Assembly (NCBI GenBank): GCA_000597885.1
Contig: CP004371.1
Span: forward strand, 4,679,001-4,743,000
Source of the DNA: Flammeovirgaceae bacterium 311
GTDB taxonomy: Bacteria > Bacteroidota > Bacteroidia > Cytophagales > Cyclobacteriaceae
Direction of reading: 5' to 3'
DNA length: 64,000 nt
Below the pieces are notes generated by a model. That model was not told the origin of the DNA. It did not search any database and was given only the letters and a program-made list of their open reading frames with translations. The position numbers and the translations under genes are program-made. This document shows, piece by piece, positions 51,258-62,000 of this stretch. The stretch's first letter is position 1. Each line of letters starts with the position of its first letter.

Positions 51258-51578
51258 ATTCAGCCTTGCTTAATCTGTTGTCTCTTGTATCAAGGGTACT
51301 ACTGTATGCTTGTTATACTGTAAATGTATAAGCGGTGGTACTAGCTGTTAATTGCAGGATGCCTGGTAAATTCTGAATTACCACACCTCTGTACAACCTC
51401 TGCATCCCTGAAAATCAGTGCGCAAAAATGCCCATTCTGCAGCTAATAAGCTGTAATAGCCTCGAAAAAATATAAAATTATGCAAAAGTTACAGTTCTTA
51501 TCAATAAATTAAGTTGCAATGGGGATGGTCATCTGATTTTTACCCAACCCTGAACAGAGCACACTTAACACCAAGACT
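51258..51578. other. Divergent intergenic region
   Basis: 321 nt between divergent genes. A near-consensus minus-strand box TACCCTTG is visible around 51292-51299. No ORF or hairpin of note. Confidence 0.4.
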
Positions 51579-52922
51579 ATGAGGAAAAGTACACAAGGCA
51601 GGCGGGATTTTATTAAAAAAGCAGCCCTTGGCACAGCCGGCCTGGCAGTGGGTTTAAGCGCAAAAAGCTATGGACAGATACTGGGCGCCAATGATCGTGT
51701 ACGGGTGGGGATTGTAGGTTTTTCCGACAGGGCCAAAGACACGCTTATTCCCGAGTTCATCAGGCACTCCAAAGAGCTGAACTTTGAGCTGATGGCTGTT
51801 TCCGATATCTGGAACAGGCGCAGGGAAGAGGGTGTGGCCTATCTGAAAGAAAAAACAGGTACAAAAAAAATAGCGGCTGCCAGGAATAACGATGAGTTGT
51901 ATGGCATGAAAGATCTGGATGCGGTAATCATCTCCACGGCCGATTTTCAGCACGCCCTCCATGGCATAGAGGCAGTAAGAGCCGGTAAAGATGCCTATAT
52001 CGAAAAGCCACTGGCAGAATCGATGGAAGATGCCCGGGCTATACTGAAAGCAGTGGAAGCTGCGGATCGTGTGGTGCAGATTGGCTCCCAGCGCCGCAGT
52101 GGCGATAACTATATCCAGGCCAATGATTACATCAAGTCGGGCAAGTTCGGCCCTATTACCATGGTGGAGATGACCTGGAACGTAAACCAACCCGGCCGGT
52201 GGCGCAGGCCAGAGCTGGTAAGCCAGATTCGCAAAGAGGATGTAGACTGGCAGCGCTACCTCCTGAACCGTACCCCCGGGGCTGAATGGGATCCCCGGAA
52301 ATACCTGGAGTACCGCCTGTTCTGGCCCTACTCCTCGGGTATTCCGGGCCAGTGGATGTCACACCAGATTGATACCGTTCACTGGTTCAGCGGCTTTGAC
52401 CATCCCAGGAGTGTGGTGGCCAATGGCGGGGTGTACGTCTGGAAAGATGGCCGCGAAAATGCCGATACCATGACGGCAGTTTTTGATTACGGTCCCAAGG
52501 ATGACATGACACAGGGTTTTCAGGTGGTGTATTCTTCGCGCATGCACAATTCCACAGGAGGCATCAAGGAGCTTTACTTTTCCAACGGGGGCATGCTTAA
52601 CCTGGATACCAACAGGATCTCTCCTGAAGGCGGGTTAAGGGCAGACATGGCCAAAGCCATGGGCATGGAGGCTAATTTACTGGAAGAGCGCTCTATTGAT
52701 ACCCAGGTAAAGGCAGCCACGGAGGCCAACATGGGCTTTGATACCCTTACCAGTGCCCACATGCGCAACTGGATGGAGTGCATCCGCAGCAGAAAAACAC
52801 CTAATGCCGATGTACGGGCAGGTTATAATCATTCCGTAGCCAATATTATGTGTACTACTGCCCTGCACACCGGTAAAAAGGTAACATTTGATGATCAGGC
52901 GCAGGAAGTGGTTGTTGGGTAA
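51579..52922 (+). CDS. Gfo/Idh/MocA family oxidoreductase with Tat signal
   Basis: 447 aa. Twin-arginine signal (RRDFIKKAALGTAGLAVG, residues about 9-26) for folded export with bound NAD(P). Rossmann region VRVGIVGFSDRAKD, then VIISTADFQHALHGIEAVRA and the family EKP motif DAYIEKPLAESMEDA. The C-terminal domain has IPGQWMSHQIDTVHWFSGFD, with conserved histidine. Members act on sugars, cyclitols or glycosides through C3 redox chemistry; the substrate cannot be told. First of three likely linked genes (with a PmoA-like lipoprotein and a second oxidoreductase). Confidence 0.9.
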   Translation: MRKSTQGRRDFIKKAALGTAGLAVGLSAKSYGQILGANDRVRVGIVGFSDRAKDTLIPEFIRHSKELNFELMAVSDIWNRRREEGVAYLKEKTGTKKIAAARNNDELYGMKDLDAVIISTADFQHALHGIEAVRAGKDAYIEKPLAESMEDARAILKAVEAADRVVQIGSQRRSGDNYIQANDYIKSGKFGPITMVEMTWNVNQPGRWRRPELVSQIRKEDVDWQRYLLNRTPGAEWDPRKYLEYRLFWPYSSGIPGQWMSHQIDTVHWFSGFDHPRSVVANGGVYVWKDGRENADTMTAVFDYGPKDDMTQGFQVVYSSRMHNSTGGIKELYFSNGGMLNLDTNRISPEGGLRADMAKAMGMEANLLEERSIDTQVKAATEANMGFDTLTSAHMRNWMECIRSRKTPNADVRAGYNHSVANIMCTTALHTGKKVTFDDQAQEVVVG

Positions 52923-52949
52923 AATCCTTGCTGTATACTTTTCTAAACC

Positions 52950-52979
52950 TGCCTCCCTGCTCTTTTTCAGGGAGGCAGC
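52950..52979 (+). other. Intercistronic hairpin
   Basis: CTGCCTCCCTG (52950-52960) and CAGGGAGGCAG (52969-52979) form a perfect 11-bp stem with an 8-base loop, but no T-run follows. More likely an mRNA-stabilising or attenuating structure than a full terminator. Confidence 0.55.
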
Positions 52980-53002
52980 TGAACACAATTGCTGAATAAA
53001 TA

Positions 53003-54100
53003 ATGGTAATGCAAAAGGCAAAAGGGTACTGGCTACTGTCCCTGAGTTTTATTCTAAGTTTTGGCTGCGGCAGGCAGCCTGGAAACCAGGAGTCCGGCAT
53101 GGCTACCGAAGCACAAACTGATAGCACTGATATCACACTTGTACATGATGTGCAGAACAAAACAGTAGCGGTGCAGGTGGCCGGGGCTCCCTTCACAGCT
53201 TATCTGTATGGGGATGAGCATAAGAAGCCTGTCCTGTACCCCTTACGAACCAGCTCCGGAAAGGAGGTTACCAGAGGTTTTCCCTTAGCACCACGGGCGG
53301 GGGAGCGGGTGGATCATCAGCACCATGTAGGGCTGTGGTTTAATTTTGGGGATGTGAATGGTCTTGACTTCTGGAATAATTCTGATTCTATCAAAGGGGA
53401 GCGGCTTCGGCACATGGGCACCATCCGGCATCAGGAAGTGGTGAACCTGACGAGCGGAGCCGTTGCAGAGCTGCAGGTGCGGATGGACTGGCTCGATCCC
53501 GATCAGCAGCCCCTGTTAACGGAAAATACCCGTTTCGTTTTTACTGCTACAGAAAATACCCGCATCATAGATAGGCTTAGCACTTTAACTGCCCTTGAGG
53601 AGGAGGTATTCTTCAGGGATAACAAAGAAGGCATGCTGGGCATCAGAGTGGCCAGGGAATTGGAGCAGCCTGATACCCAGGCAGTGTTATTAACAGATGT
53701 CAGCGGGCGGCCTGCCAAGCTTAAGCAGGTAAATAATGAGGGGGTTACAGGAAAGTACAGGGGCAGCAATGGTCTGGAAGGCGATGCCGTATGGGGCACC
53801 CGCAACCAATGGGTGAGGCTCGATGGCAGGCTGGAGCAGGAAGATATCACGATTGCCATCATCGATCATGCGGGCAATCCCGGCCATCCGGCGCATTGGC
53901 ATGCCCGCGGATATGGCTTGTTTGCTGCCAATAATTTTGCTCGCAAGACCATGGGTGGCGGAGAGGAAGAGCTGAACTTTACCCTTAGGCCGGGAGAGTC
54001 TGCTACCTTCCGCTACAGGATTATTATACAGGCAGGCGAAAAATTAACTGATGAGGGGTTAAATAGCTATGCCGCTCAATTTGACAGCCTATATCGCTAG
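53003..54100 (+). CDS. PmoA-like (DUF6807 family) lipoprotein
   Basis: 365 aa. Signal MVMQKAKGYWLLSLSFILSF then lipobox cysteine (SFGCGRQPG); the ATG at 53009 would serve as well. The mature part matches the PmoA-like family of Bacteroidota and Planctomycetes: KPVLYPLRTSSGKEVTRGFP, HQHHVGLWFNFGDVNGLDFW, FTATENTRIIDRLSTLTALE, DHAGNPGHPAHWHARGYGLF and a C-terminal TLRPGESATFRYRIII. These are probably beta-sandwich carbohydrate-processing or -binding proteins, often beside Gfo/Idh/MocA genes as here; despite the name they are not methane monooxygenases. Function unproven. Confidence 0.82.
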   Translation: MVMQKAKGYWLLSLSFILSFGCGRQPGNQESGMATEAQTDSTDITLVHDVQNKTVAVQVAGAPFTAYLYGDEHKKPVLYPLRTSSGKEVTRGFPLAPRAGERVDHQHHVGLWFNFGDVNGLDFWNNSDSIKGERLRHMGTIRHQEVVNLTSGAVAELQVRMDWLDPDQQPLLTENTRFVFTATENTRIIDRLSTLTALEEEVFFRDNKEGMLGIRVARELEQPDTQAVLLTDVSGRPAKLKQVNNEGVTGKYRGSNGLEGDAVWGTRNQWVRLDGRLEQEDITIAIIDHAGNPGHPAHWHARGYGLFAANNFARKTMGGGEEELNFTLRPGESATFRYRIIIQAGEKLTDEGLNSYAAQFDSLYR

Positions 54101-54314
54101 CACTGTCTGCTTGGGAAGCAGGATAGCGGAATATATTTTTCTTTATAAATTATCACGTATGTGCTGTCAATAGCCTTCCAGGCACTTTTAGCTGTGCAGA
54201 TATAGCTGGTTTACAGCGATCTCCGAAGCATGAGGAGCAGGAATAGTAAATATTAACTTTAATTATCATATTGTATAGCATCAGTTTTTTTTACACCATT
54301 AACGCCAGAAGAAA

Positions 54315-55718
54315 ATGAAGAGAAGAGACTTTATCAGCAATACCGGAGCAGTACTAGCAGGATCTTTTTTGGTTAATCCAGTGCAATCGATTGCGCAGAT
54401 GGAGGGAAGTGCTAAGAAAAAGCGAATCGCATTGGTGGGCACCGGCATCAGGGGCAACACTTTTTGGGGGCGAAACCTGGTGCAGCAGTATGGTGATATT
54501 ATTGAGTTTGTGGGGTTGTGTGATATTAATCCAGGCAGGCTGGAGTTTGGCAAGCAGTTTATTGGCGCCAAATGCCCCACCTTTACCAATTTTGATGAAA
54601 TGATGCGGCGCACCAAGCCGGAGATGCTGATTGTAACGACTGTAGATTCCACCCATGATGAGTTTGTGGTGAAAGGGTTGGAAATGGGCGTTGATGTGAT
54701 TACTGAAAAGCCCATGACGACCGATGAAAAAAAGTGTCAGCGGATTCTTGATGCTGAAAAAAGGAGTGGCAAAAAGGTAATTGTTGGCTTCAATTACCGC
54801 TTTAATCCGCATTACACCAAAATAAAAGAGCTGATCAGCCAGGCCAGGGTAGGTAAAATCACTTCTGTAGATTTCGGCTGGTACCTCAACACCTACCATG
54901 GGGCTTCTTACTTCAGGAGGTGGCATGGCTTAAGAGATATGAGCGGCACCCTGCTGGTGCATAAGTCCAGCCACCATTTCGATCTGCTCAACTGGTGGCT
55001 GGATTCAGATCCGGTAGAGGTATATGCCACAGGCGCGCTGGAGCATTATGGTGCCAATAATCCCTTCAGAGGCGATAAATGCCGCACCTGTCCGCACAAA
55101 GACAAGTGCAACTACTACTATGACATTACCAAAGACGAGATGAACATGAAGCTGTATGTAGCCCACGAAGAGCACGATGGCTACATCAGGGATAATTGCG
55201 TGTGGCGGCCCGAAATCGATATCTATGATAAAATGGCTGTGCAAATCAAATACGCCAACGATGTGCAGGTAAATTACTCCCTCACCACCTACTCTCCCTA
55301 CGAGGGCATGCGCATTGCCTTTAATGGTAAAGATGGCAGGATCGATGCCTGGGACGGCATACCCTGGAGAAAAGAAGAAAAGTTAAGCCAGGCCGAGCTG
55401 CACGAGCGGGAGATGTCGCAGTCAGCAGGAAAGGAAGAAAACTATGAAGAGATCATTGTGGCAGATAACTTCGGAGACCACGAGCTGATAAAAATACCCA
55501 TGACGGGTGCAGGCCACGGCGGGGGCGATGTTCGCCTGCAGAACAAGATTTTCAAGACTCCTGACATGGCCGATCCCCTGAAGCACTCTGCCGGCTCCAG
55601 AGACGGCGCCATGGCCATCCTGGTGGGAATTGCAGCCCGCAAAAGCATAGAGTCCGGCAAGCCGGTGAAGATCTCCGACCTAACCTCCATCAAGCCACAT
55701 CCGGAGAGAAGATCTTAA
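54315..55718 (+). CDS. Gfo/Idh/MocA family oxidoreductase with Tat-like signal (second copy)
   Basis: 467 aa. Starts MKRRDFISNTGAVLAGSFLV, a Tat-type signal. Rossmann motif RIALVGTGIRGNTFWG; EKP motif VDVITEKPMTTDEKK; KVIVGFNYRFNPHYTKIKEL; active-site region LLVHKSSHHFDLLNWWL. An unusual cysteine cluster CRTCPHKDKCNYYYD (about residues 256-270) could bind a metal. The substrate is unknown, but the RYxxHW-type histidine region and the PmoA-like neighbour suggest carbohydrate processing outside the cytoplasm. Confidence 0.9.
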   Translation: MKRRDFISNTGAVLAGSFLVNPVQSIAQMEGSAKKKRIALVGTGIRGNTFWGRNLVQQYGDIIEFVGLCDINPGRLEFGKQFIGAKCPTFTNFDEMMRRTKPEMLIVTTVDSTHDEFVVKGLEMGVDVITEKPMTTDEKKCQRILDAEKRSGKKVIVGFNYRFNPHYTKIKELISQARVGKITSVDFGWYLNTYHGASYFRRWHGLRDMSGTLLVHKSSHHFDLLNWWLDSDPVEVYATGALEHYGANNPFRGDKCRTCPHKDKCNYYYDITKDEMNMKLYVAHEEHDGYIRDNCVWRPEIDIYDKMAVQIKYANDVQVNYSLTTYSPYEGMRIAFNGKDGRIDAWDGIPWRKEEKLSQAELHEREMSQSAGKEENYEEIIVADNFGDHELIKIPMTGAGHGGGDVRLQNKIFKTPDMADPLKHSAGSRDGAMAILVGIAARKSIESGKPVKISDLTSIKPHPERRS

Positions 55719-55735
55719 TTTTATAGCACTGTATA

Positions 55736-55759
55736 GCCCGGATTTGCCGGGATCCGGGC
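55736..55759. terminator. Hairpin between convergent genes
   Basis: GCCCGGAT (55736-55743) pairs with ATCCGGGC (55752-55759), 8-base loop. No clear T-run on either side. Confidence 0.45.
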
Positions 55760-55780
55760 CTGCGCTAAAGCTATTTGTTT

Positions 55781-56800
55781 TCATCCATCAGCCAGCAGGG
55801 TGGCGCCTGTGCCGTTTACGGTGCTGTAGCTGATTTTGCCCTGGTGGATGCTTACGCCGCTGGCAATGTCCTTACTTAGCAGCAGAGGGCCGTCCATGTC
55901 AACATAATCGAGCAGGGGCAGGAGCTGTGCAATACCCGAGATGCCAATGGTGGACTCTGTCATGCAGCCAACCATGGCCTTCATGCCCAGCTCTTTGGCT
56001 TCGGCTATCATGCGGCGGGCGGGGGTAAGGCCGCCGCACTTCATCAGCTTGATGTTAACACCGTGGAAGTGGCCATGGCACCTGCTTACATCCTCTTCTG
56101 TAATGCAGCTTTCGTCGGCCACCAGGGGGAGTACAGAGTGCTGATAAACCTCTTTCATGTCTTCCAGGGCATTGGCGGGCATGGGCTGTTCAATAAACTC
56201 TACCCCCAGTGGCTTGAGCAGTTTTGCATTTTCGATGGTCTCTGCTACTCCCCAGGCGCCGTTGGCATCAACCCGGAATATGGAATTGGTATGCCTGCGT
56301 AATTCTTTTACAATGGCTACATCATCGGGAGTGCCCAGTTTGATCTTGTAAAGAGGCCAGGGAAACTCCTGAAGCTTTTTTGCCATGTTCTCCACACTAT
56401 CGATGCCAATGGTGTAATTGGTGAGGGGCATATTTTTGGCTTCCAGCCCCCAGAGTTTGTACAGAGGCTTACCCTGCATTTTTCCCCACAGATCATTTGC
56501 GGCCCCATCCAGGGCGCAGAGGGCAAAAGGATTATCGCGGAGCAGGGGCTGCATTTGAGCCCAGTAGTATTCGGGGCTGTCAAGAGAAGTTGTTTCTATC
56601 TGTGTGCGGATGTTTTCCAGGGCTTCTGTCATGCTGCTGATGCTGTAGCCGTAGTATGGGTTGCGGGTAGCTTCGCCCCAGCCCTTATGTTCACCCTCCT
56701 GCAGCTCAACGATCAGGGTTTGCTGCACATCACGTGCATCGTAGGCTATTCTGAAAGTATGCCTAAGCGGAAGTTCGAACGATCGGATGGTTAGTTTCAT
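55781..56800 (-). CDS. Dipeptide epimerase (enolase superfamily, L-Ala-D/L-Glu epimerase type)
   Basis: 339 aa, cytoplasmic. N-terminal capping domain (TIRSFELPLRHTFRIAYDAR) and a TIM barrel with the MLE-subgroup signature: KIKLGTPDDVA (second-strand KxK-like lysine), VDANGAWGVAETIENAKLL, EFIEQPMP, PLVADESC and the C-terminal KLMKCGGLTPARRM lysine region. This arrangement is typical of L-Ala-D/L-Glu epimerases used in murein-peptide recycling, although the subgroup includes other dipeptide specificities. Same strand as the D-aminoacylase gene upstream (101-nt gap). Confidence 0.88.
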   Translation of the reverse strand: MKLTIRSFELPLRHTFRIAYDARDVQQTLIVELQEGEHKGWGEATRNPYYGYSISSMTEALENIRTQIETTSLDSPEYYWAQMQPLLRDNPFALCALDGAANDLWGKMQGKPLYKLWGLEAKNMPLTNYTIGIDSVENMAKKLQEFPWPLYKIKLGTPDDVAIVKELRRHTNSIFRVDANGAWGVAETIENAKLLKPLGVEFIEQPMPANALEDMKEVYQHSVLPLVADESCITEEDVSRCHGHFHGVNIKLMKCGGLTPARRMIAEAKELGMKAMVGCMTESTIGISGIAQLLPLLDYVDMDGPLLLSKDIASGVSIHQGKISYSTVNGTGATLLADG

Positions 56801-56901
56801 ACTGCAGCGAAAAAGTGTATTCTAAAAAAAAGCAGTGTTTGTTGATCTGGAAAAACGGGAACCAATGGTCTAATATGCAATGAAAAGTGCATTATACTGC
56901 T

Positions 56902-58455
56902 TTAGAGCCTGTTCTTTTTTAGCATTCTGCCCGCTCTGTCGCTGGCAAATGTATCACCCCGCTTCACAACTTTTCCATTCACAAGTACATACTGAAAACC
57001 GGATGCCAGCTGATAGGGATCTTCGTAAGTAGCACGCTCCCGGATGGCAGTGGGGTCGAAGAGCAACAGGTCTGCTTTATAGCCCGCCCTGATGAAGCCG
57101 CGGTCTGTCAGGCCCAGGGTTTCGGCGGGCAGGCCGCTCATTTTCCGGATAGCCTCCTCCAGGGAAAGCACCTCTTTATTTACCACATAGGTTTCTATGA
57201 TTTTGGCAAAGGCCCCATAGCCCCTGGGATGGTTCATTTCAGGACTTCCGTCGGTGCAGATCATGGTGTAAGGGTTTGCTAAAAAAGCTTCCTGCAGGCT
57301 ACTGTCCATGATAAAATAGGCACCGCTTGCACCATAAGGGCCAATATCGTGCAGGAGCACCTCTTCATAAGGCTTGTTGAGTTCGGCAGAGATTTGGGCA
57401 AGCGTTTTTCCTTTATAAGGGCCTGATCCGATCAGGGTAGCATCGGGACCATTGCGCTGCATTACTTTGTTTTTCAGGAACAGGCGTAATTCTTCTCCCC
57501 GGCTGCTTAACACCTCCCTGTAATCATTTGGCTTTTTTGCCCAATCGGGAAAAAGAATGCCAATGCCTGTATAGCTGGCGGTGTAGGGATAAAAATCGGC
57601 AGTTACCTCTATACCGCTGCTTCTGGCATGCTCCAGCTGCTCTATTATCTCTGCTGCCCGCGCTCTTCCTTTACCATATACTACTTTAATATGAGAAATA
57701 TGAACCGGACAGTATTTGCCCTGCGCCAGCAGCTCTTCTATGGAGGAGTCTACTACCGAATCATCTTCATTGCGTATGTGGCTCATGATGATGCCCCCTT
57801 GTAGTCCTACCACCCTGGCCAGGCTGTTCAGCTCGGTACTATCGGCATAATAACCAGGGGTATATTCAAGGCCGGTGCTCAAGCCAAAACAACCAGCCTC
57901 CATTGCCTGCACCAGCAGCCTTTCCATGGCGGTCTCATTTTTAGCAGTGGGGGTGGTGGTGTAGCCTGTCCCTGATAATAACCTTAGGGTGTTGTGGCCG
58001 GCAAAAAGGGCAATGTTGGGTCCGGGTTTGGTGGTGCTAACAGAATCCATCCAGACTTTCGGATCTTTATGCTCCGGGCTAAAGCCATCCTGTCCCAGGC
58101 AAATAGTGGTTACACCCATGGAGAGAAAGTTTTTAAATTCCGGGGTTTTCAGCGGGTTTCCGTGGGCATGGGTATCAATAAAGCCCGGACTTAAGACCAG
58201 CCCCTGTGCATTGATGGTTTCTCCAGCCCTGTAAGTGGCTGAAGTATCCCGGTCTATGAGGGCAATAGAATCGCCGCTTATAACAACGTTGGCAACATAG
58301 GGGGCTGCACCTGATCCATCAATCACGGTTGCTTTTGCAAACACAACACTATATGCAGTAACAGCATCTGTTTTTTGCCGGGTACAGGAATTGGCGAGCA
58401 GGGCAATCAAGAGTAAGCTTAATATTTTTAGCGCTATGCTGCGGAAGTGTATCAT
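56902..58455 (-). CDS. N-acyl-D-amino-acid deacylase family lipoprotein
   Basis: 517 aa. Signal MIHFRSIALKILSLLLIALL and lipobox cysteine (ANSCTRQ) anchor it in the envelope. Amidohydrolase-3 type metalloenzyme: VIDGSGAAPYVANVVISGDS, LSPGFIDTHAHGNPLK with metal-ligand histidines, TGLEYTPGYYAD, the HISHIKVVYGKG histidine site, CTDGSPEMNHPRGYGAF and a C-terminal RAGYKADLLLFDP. It hydrolyses N-acyl-D-amino acids or D-peptides outside the cytoplasm. Next to a dipeptide epimerase gene and a SusC/SusD pair, a role in D-amino-acid or murein-peptide use is plausible. Confidence 0.88.
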   Translation of the reverse strand: MIHFRSIALKILSLLLIALLANSCTRQKTDAVTAYSVVFAKATVIDGSGAAPYVANVVISGDSIALIDRDTSATYRAGETINAQGLVLSPGFIDTHAHGNPLKTPEFKNFLSMGVTTICLGQDGFSPEHKDPKVWMDSVSTTKPGPNIALFAGHNTLRLLSGTGYTTTPTAKNETAMERLLVQAMEAGCFGLSTGLEYTPGYYADSTELNSLARVVGLQGGIIMSHIRNEDDSVVDSSIEELLAQGKYCPVHISHIKVVYGKGRARAAEIIEQLEHARSSGIEVTADFYPYTASYTGIGILFPDWAKKPNDYREVLSSRGEELRLFLKNKVMQRNGPDATLIGSGPYKGKTLAQISAELNKPYEEVLLHDIGPYGASGAYFIMDSSLQEAFLANPYTMICTDGSPEMNHPRGYGAFAKIIETYVVNKEVLSLEEAIRKMSGLPAETLGLTDRGFIRAGYKADLLLFDPTAIRERATYEDPYQLASGFQYVLVNGKVVKRGDTFASDRAGRMLKKNRL

Positions 58456-59028
58456 GTGTGGCGATGGTCAAAAAGAAACAGGTGAAAGAAAAGAACTTAC
58501 AGCGCCTATGATCTATAATATTCCGGATACACCTATAATGTATTTGCTGCAGAGCAGCTGTAACTGATGGATCAGACCAGGCACACTCAAGTTAATACAA
58601 TTAGCGAAGAAGAGATTTTCACATCAAGCCATGCCTGAAAAAAATTTTTTGATCTGCCTTAAGGAAATTTACAGTGTTCTGAAATTAATTCACATTCCCT
58701 GTTCAAACAGAAACTGTGCGCCAGCAACAGGGCATTTTCCAAAAAAGAATACTTTAGGCCAACGGCAGGAAGATCGTTCTAATATTGCAATCGTTAGCAG
58801 CTTTCCATTTGATTATAAGAGGAGTAAGACAGTTGTTTCAATATTGTTAAATGTGCTTTGGTAATATTCTAAATTTTTCTACATTAATGTTGCCTACGCA
58901 TAAAAGGCATCATTTCCAGAGGGATGCAGCACAGTCCCTCAGCGCAAGACCGGTTTTTTAAACTACTTATTTTTCTGAAGATCTGGTTCAACAGCTGATA
59001 TAGTTCTAGTTTTTTAAATATAGTATGT
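58456..59028. other. Divergent intergenic region before SusC
   Basis: 573 nt. A 77-codon plus-strand frame at 58631-58864 has no family-like features and is not called. A loose promoter-like run (TTG near 58833, GTGCTTTG at 58853-58860) is present but weak. Probably holds the promoters of both divergent units. Confidence 0.4.
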
Positions 59029-62000
59029 ATGAAGAGAGTTTTTACGCTACTGGTCATACTGATGGCCATTTGTTCCACCAATGTTTTACTAGCGCAGGAA
59101 AGGATCGTTACAGGGCAGGTAACTGCTTCTGAGGATGGTACTACCCTGCCCGGAGTAAACGTACGTGTGCAAGGCACCACGGTAGGTGCTGTAACAGACA
59201 TAGACGGCAATTATAGAATTGCTTTGCCAGCCAATGCTAATGTACTGGTTTTTTCATCTATTGGTTATACCAGTGAAGAAGTGCAGATCGGGAGCCGTAC
59301 AGTTATCGATGTTGCACTGCGGCCGGATGTAAAGCAGCTATCCGAAGTAGTGGTAACGGCCCTGGGGATTACCCGTGACGAGCGTTCGCTGGGCTATGCT
59401 ACTCAAAAGGTAGAAGGCGAGAACCTGACCTTTACCAAAGAGCAGAACGTGATAGGTTCTTTATCCGGTAAGGTAGCAGGGGTACAGGTGGTAGGTTCGT
59501 CGGGAGCCAGCATGGGTGGTACCCAGAAAATCAAAATCCGTGGAGTTAATTCCTTAAGTGGTGATGACCAGCCCCTGATTGTAATAGATGGCACCCCAAT
59601 TTCCAATGATAATTTTGCCGAAAGGGATGGTGTTGATTTTGGTAACCTGGGTCAGGATATAAACCCTGAAGATATAGAATCGATAAACGTGCTGAAGGGG
59701 CCAACCGCATCGGCTTTATATGGTATGCGCGGCCAGTTTGGCGTTATTATGATTACCACCAAGAAGGGCAGAGGTGCAAAAAAAGTAACGGTAGATTTCA
59801 ACTCAGCTTTTTCCATAGAGCGTGTGGGAAACATCATGCCCTACCAGAATATGTATGGTGGTGGCTCCAGCCAGACCTGGAGAACCCTGCCAAATGGCGA
59901 TAAGTATGTAGACATGCAGGTAGATGAAAGCTGGGGCCCCCGTATGGATGGTACCCTAGTTCGGGACATCTTTAGCTTTTACCCGCAAGACCCGACTTTC
60001 GGGCAGCTAACACCCTTTGTGCCGCAGCCGGATAACATTAAAGATTACTACGAAACAGGTACAAACCTGAACAATGGTATCTCTATTTCAGGGAGTAACG
60101 ACAATACCCATTTCCGTTTAAGCTTTAACGATACCAGAATTGAGGGGGTAGAGCCCAACACCTGGCTCAACAGAAATAACCTGGGACTAAGTGCTGGCAT
60201 AGACATCAGTAAAAAGCTGAACCTGTCTACCAACATCAATTATGCCCGCAACAATGCCCAGCGCCCCGGGCAGGGATCTGAAGATGGCTCCCGGTATCTG
60301 GGGCAATGGTTTCAGCGGAACCTGGATATGAACCGCCTGCGTGATTATCAATACGATGATGGTACCTTTCTGCACTGGAACCACCGCAGAAGTAACGCGG
60401 CAGAAGGCGAGCTAACCAGCTTTCTTCCGCTCTACTGGAACAATCCTTACTTCGATGCTTTTGAAAATACCACCAATGATAGCCGGGACCGTTTCTTTGG
60501 CGACGTAGGCCTTACCTACCAGATATTACCGGATTTAAAGGTGAGTGGTTTTATCCGTTCTGATATGTATACCCAGAATATTGAAGGGAGAACTGCGTTT
60601 GGCGGCAAGGACCAGCCAGCGTATTGGGTAGGTAAATACCAGAACCGGGAAATGAATTATGAACTGCTTGCGCAATATTCTAAGGCCTGGAATGAGTTCT
60701 CTATAAATGTTAACCTTGGAGGTAACATCTTCGATAGAAATTACTCCTACCTCCGTCAGGAAACAGTTGGTGGATTATCGGCGCCAGGCTTTTATAACAT
60801 AGATGCTTCCATCGACCGTCCGCTCACTACCTCTCACCTCCTCAGAAAGCAGATCCGAAGTGGTTACGGCATGGTATCATTAGGGTATAAGAATATTTAT
60901 TTTATAGATGCCTCGCTTAGAAATGACAACACCTCCACCTTGCCTTCCGGCAATAATTCTTACTGGTATCCATCTATATCCGGTAGCATGGTGTTTAGTG
61001 ATGTGCTGGACTGGACTCCACTTTCCTTAGGTAAACTAAGAGTAAGTTATGCCCAGGCAGGTTCTGATTTTGATGCGTATAAAACAACCAATGTTTACGG
61101 AATAGGCACCCCATATGCAGGGCCGGTATCCGCCAACCCTTTAACGGTGCCTAATATCTATAACAATCCTGCCATTGAGCCTTCTTTTGCACACTCCTAC
61201 GAAGCAGGTGTTGATTTACGATTTCTGCAGAATCGGGTAGGGCTTGAGTTCACTTATTACGAACAGATCAACATAAACCAGATACTTCTGCTGGATGTAT
61301 CGGGTACCAGTGGCTTTGAGCAAGCCTACATCAATGCCGGCCAGATTGAAAACAAAGGAATTGAAATTAGCCTAAGCGCTACACCGATACAGAGCAGCAA
61401 CTTTACCTGGAACACCGTTTTTAACCTGAACAGAAACAGGAACATGATTGTGGAGCTTCATCCGGACCTGGATGTGTACACTTATGGTTCTACCAGGTAT
61501 TCCAGTGTGTACAGCTACGCAAATTCCTATGTAGGTAAACCATTTGCAAGTCTGGTAGGGCAAGCCTATCAACGCGATCCTGCCACAGGGCAAATTCTTC
61601 TTGGTAGTAATAACATGCCGCTCTTTACCGATGCCACGCATAATTTTGGTACAGCACTTCCGGACTATACCGGTGGCTTTCAGAATACATTCCGCATCTT
61701 CGGCTTCGACCTTTCTGCCATGATCGATTATCAGAAAGGTGGTCAGTTCTTCAGCAGATCAAAAATGCTGGCAGTTAGAACAGGTCTCGATCCTATTACT
61801 GTGGCCACCAACGATCGTGGTATGAACGTTCGTGATCCCCTTGATCAGGGAGGTGGGGTTAAAGTAGAAGGTATTTCAGCAGAAAGCGGTGAGCCAGTAT
61901 CGACTTATGTAGATCCACAGGCTTATTATGGTGTGGTAGGCAGACGGATTTACGAGGATTGGGTATATGATGCCTCTTTTATCAGATTAAGAGAAGTGCG

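Noticed and set aside
58631-58864. Plus-strand 77-codon frame between D-aminoacylase and SusC
   Set aside because: No family-like pattern; it lies in an A+T-rich regulatory gap.
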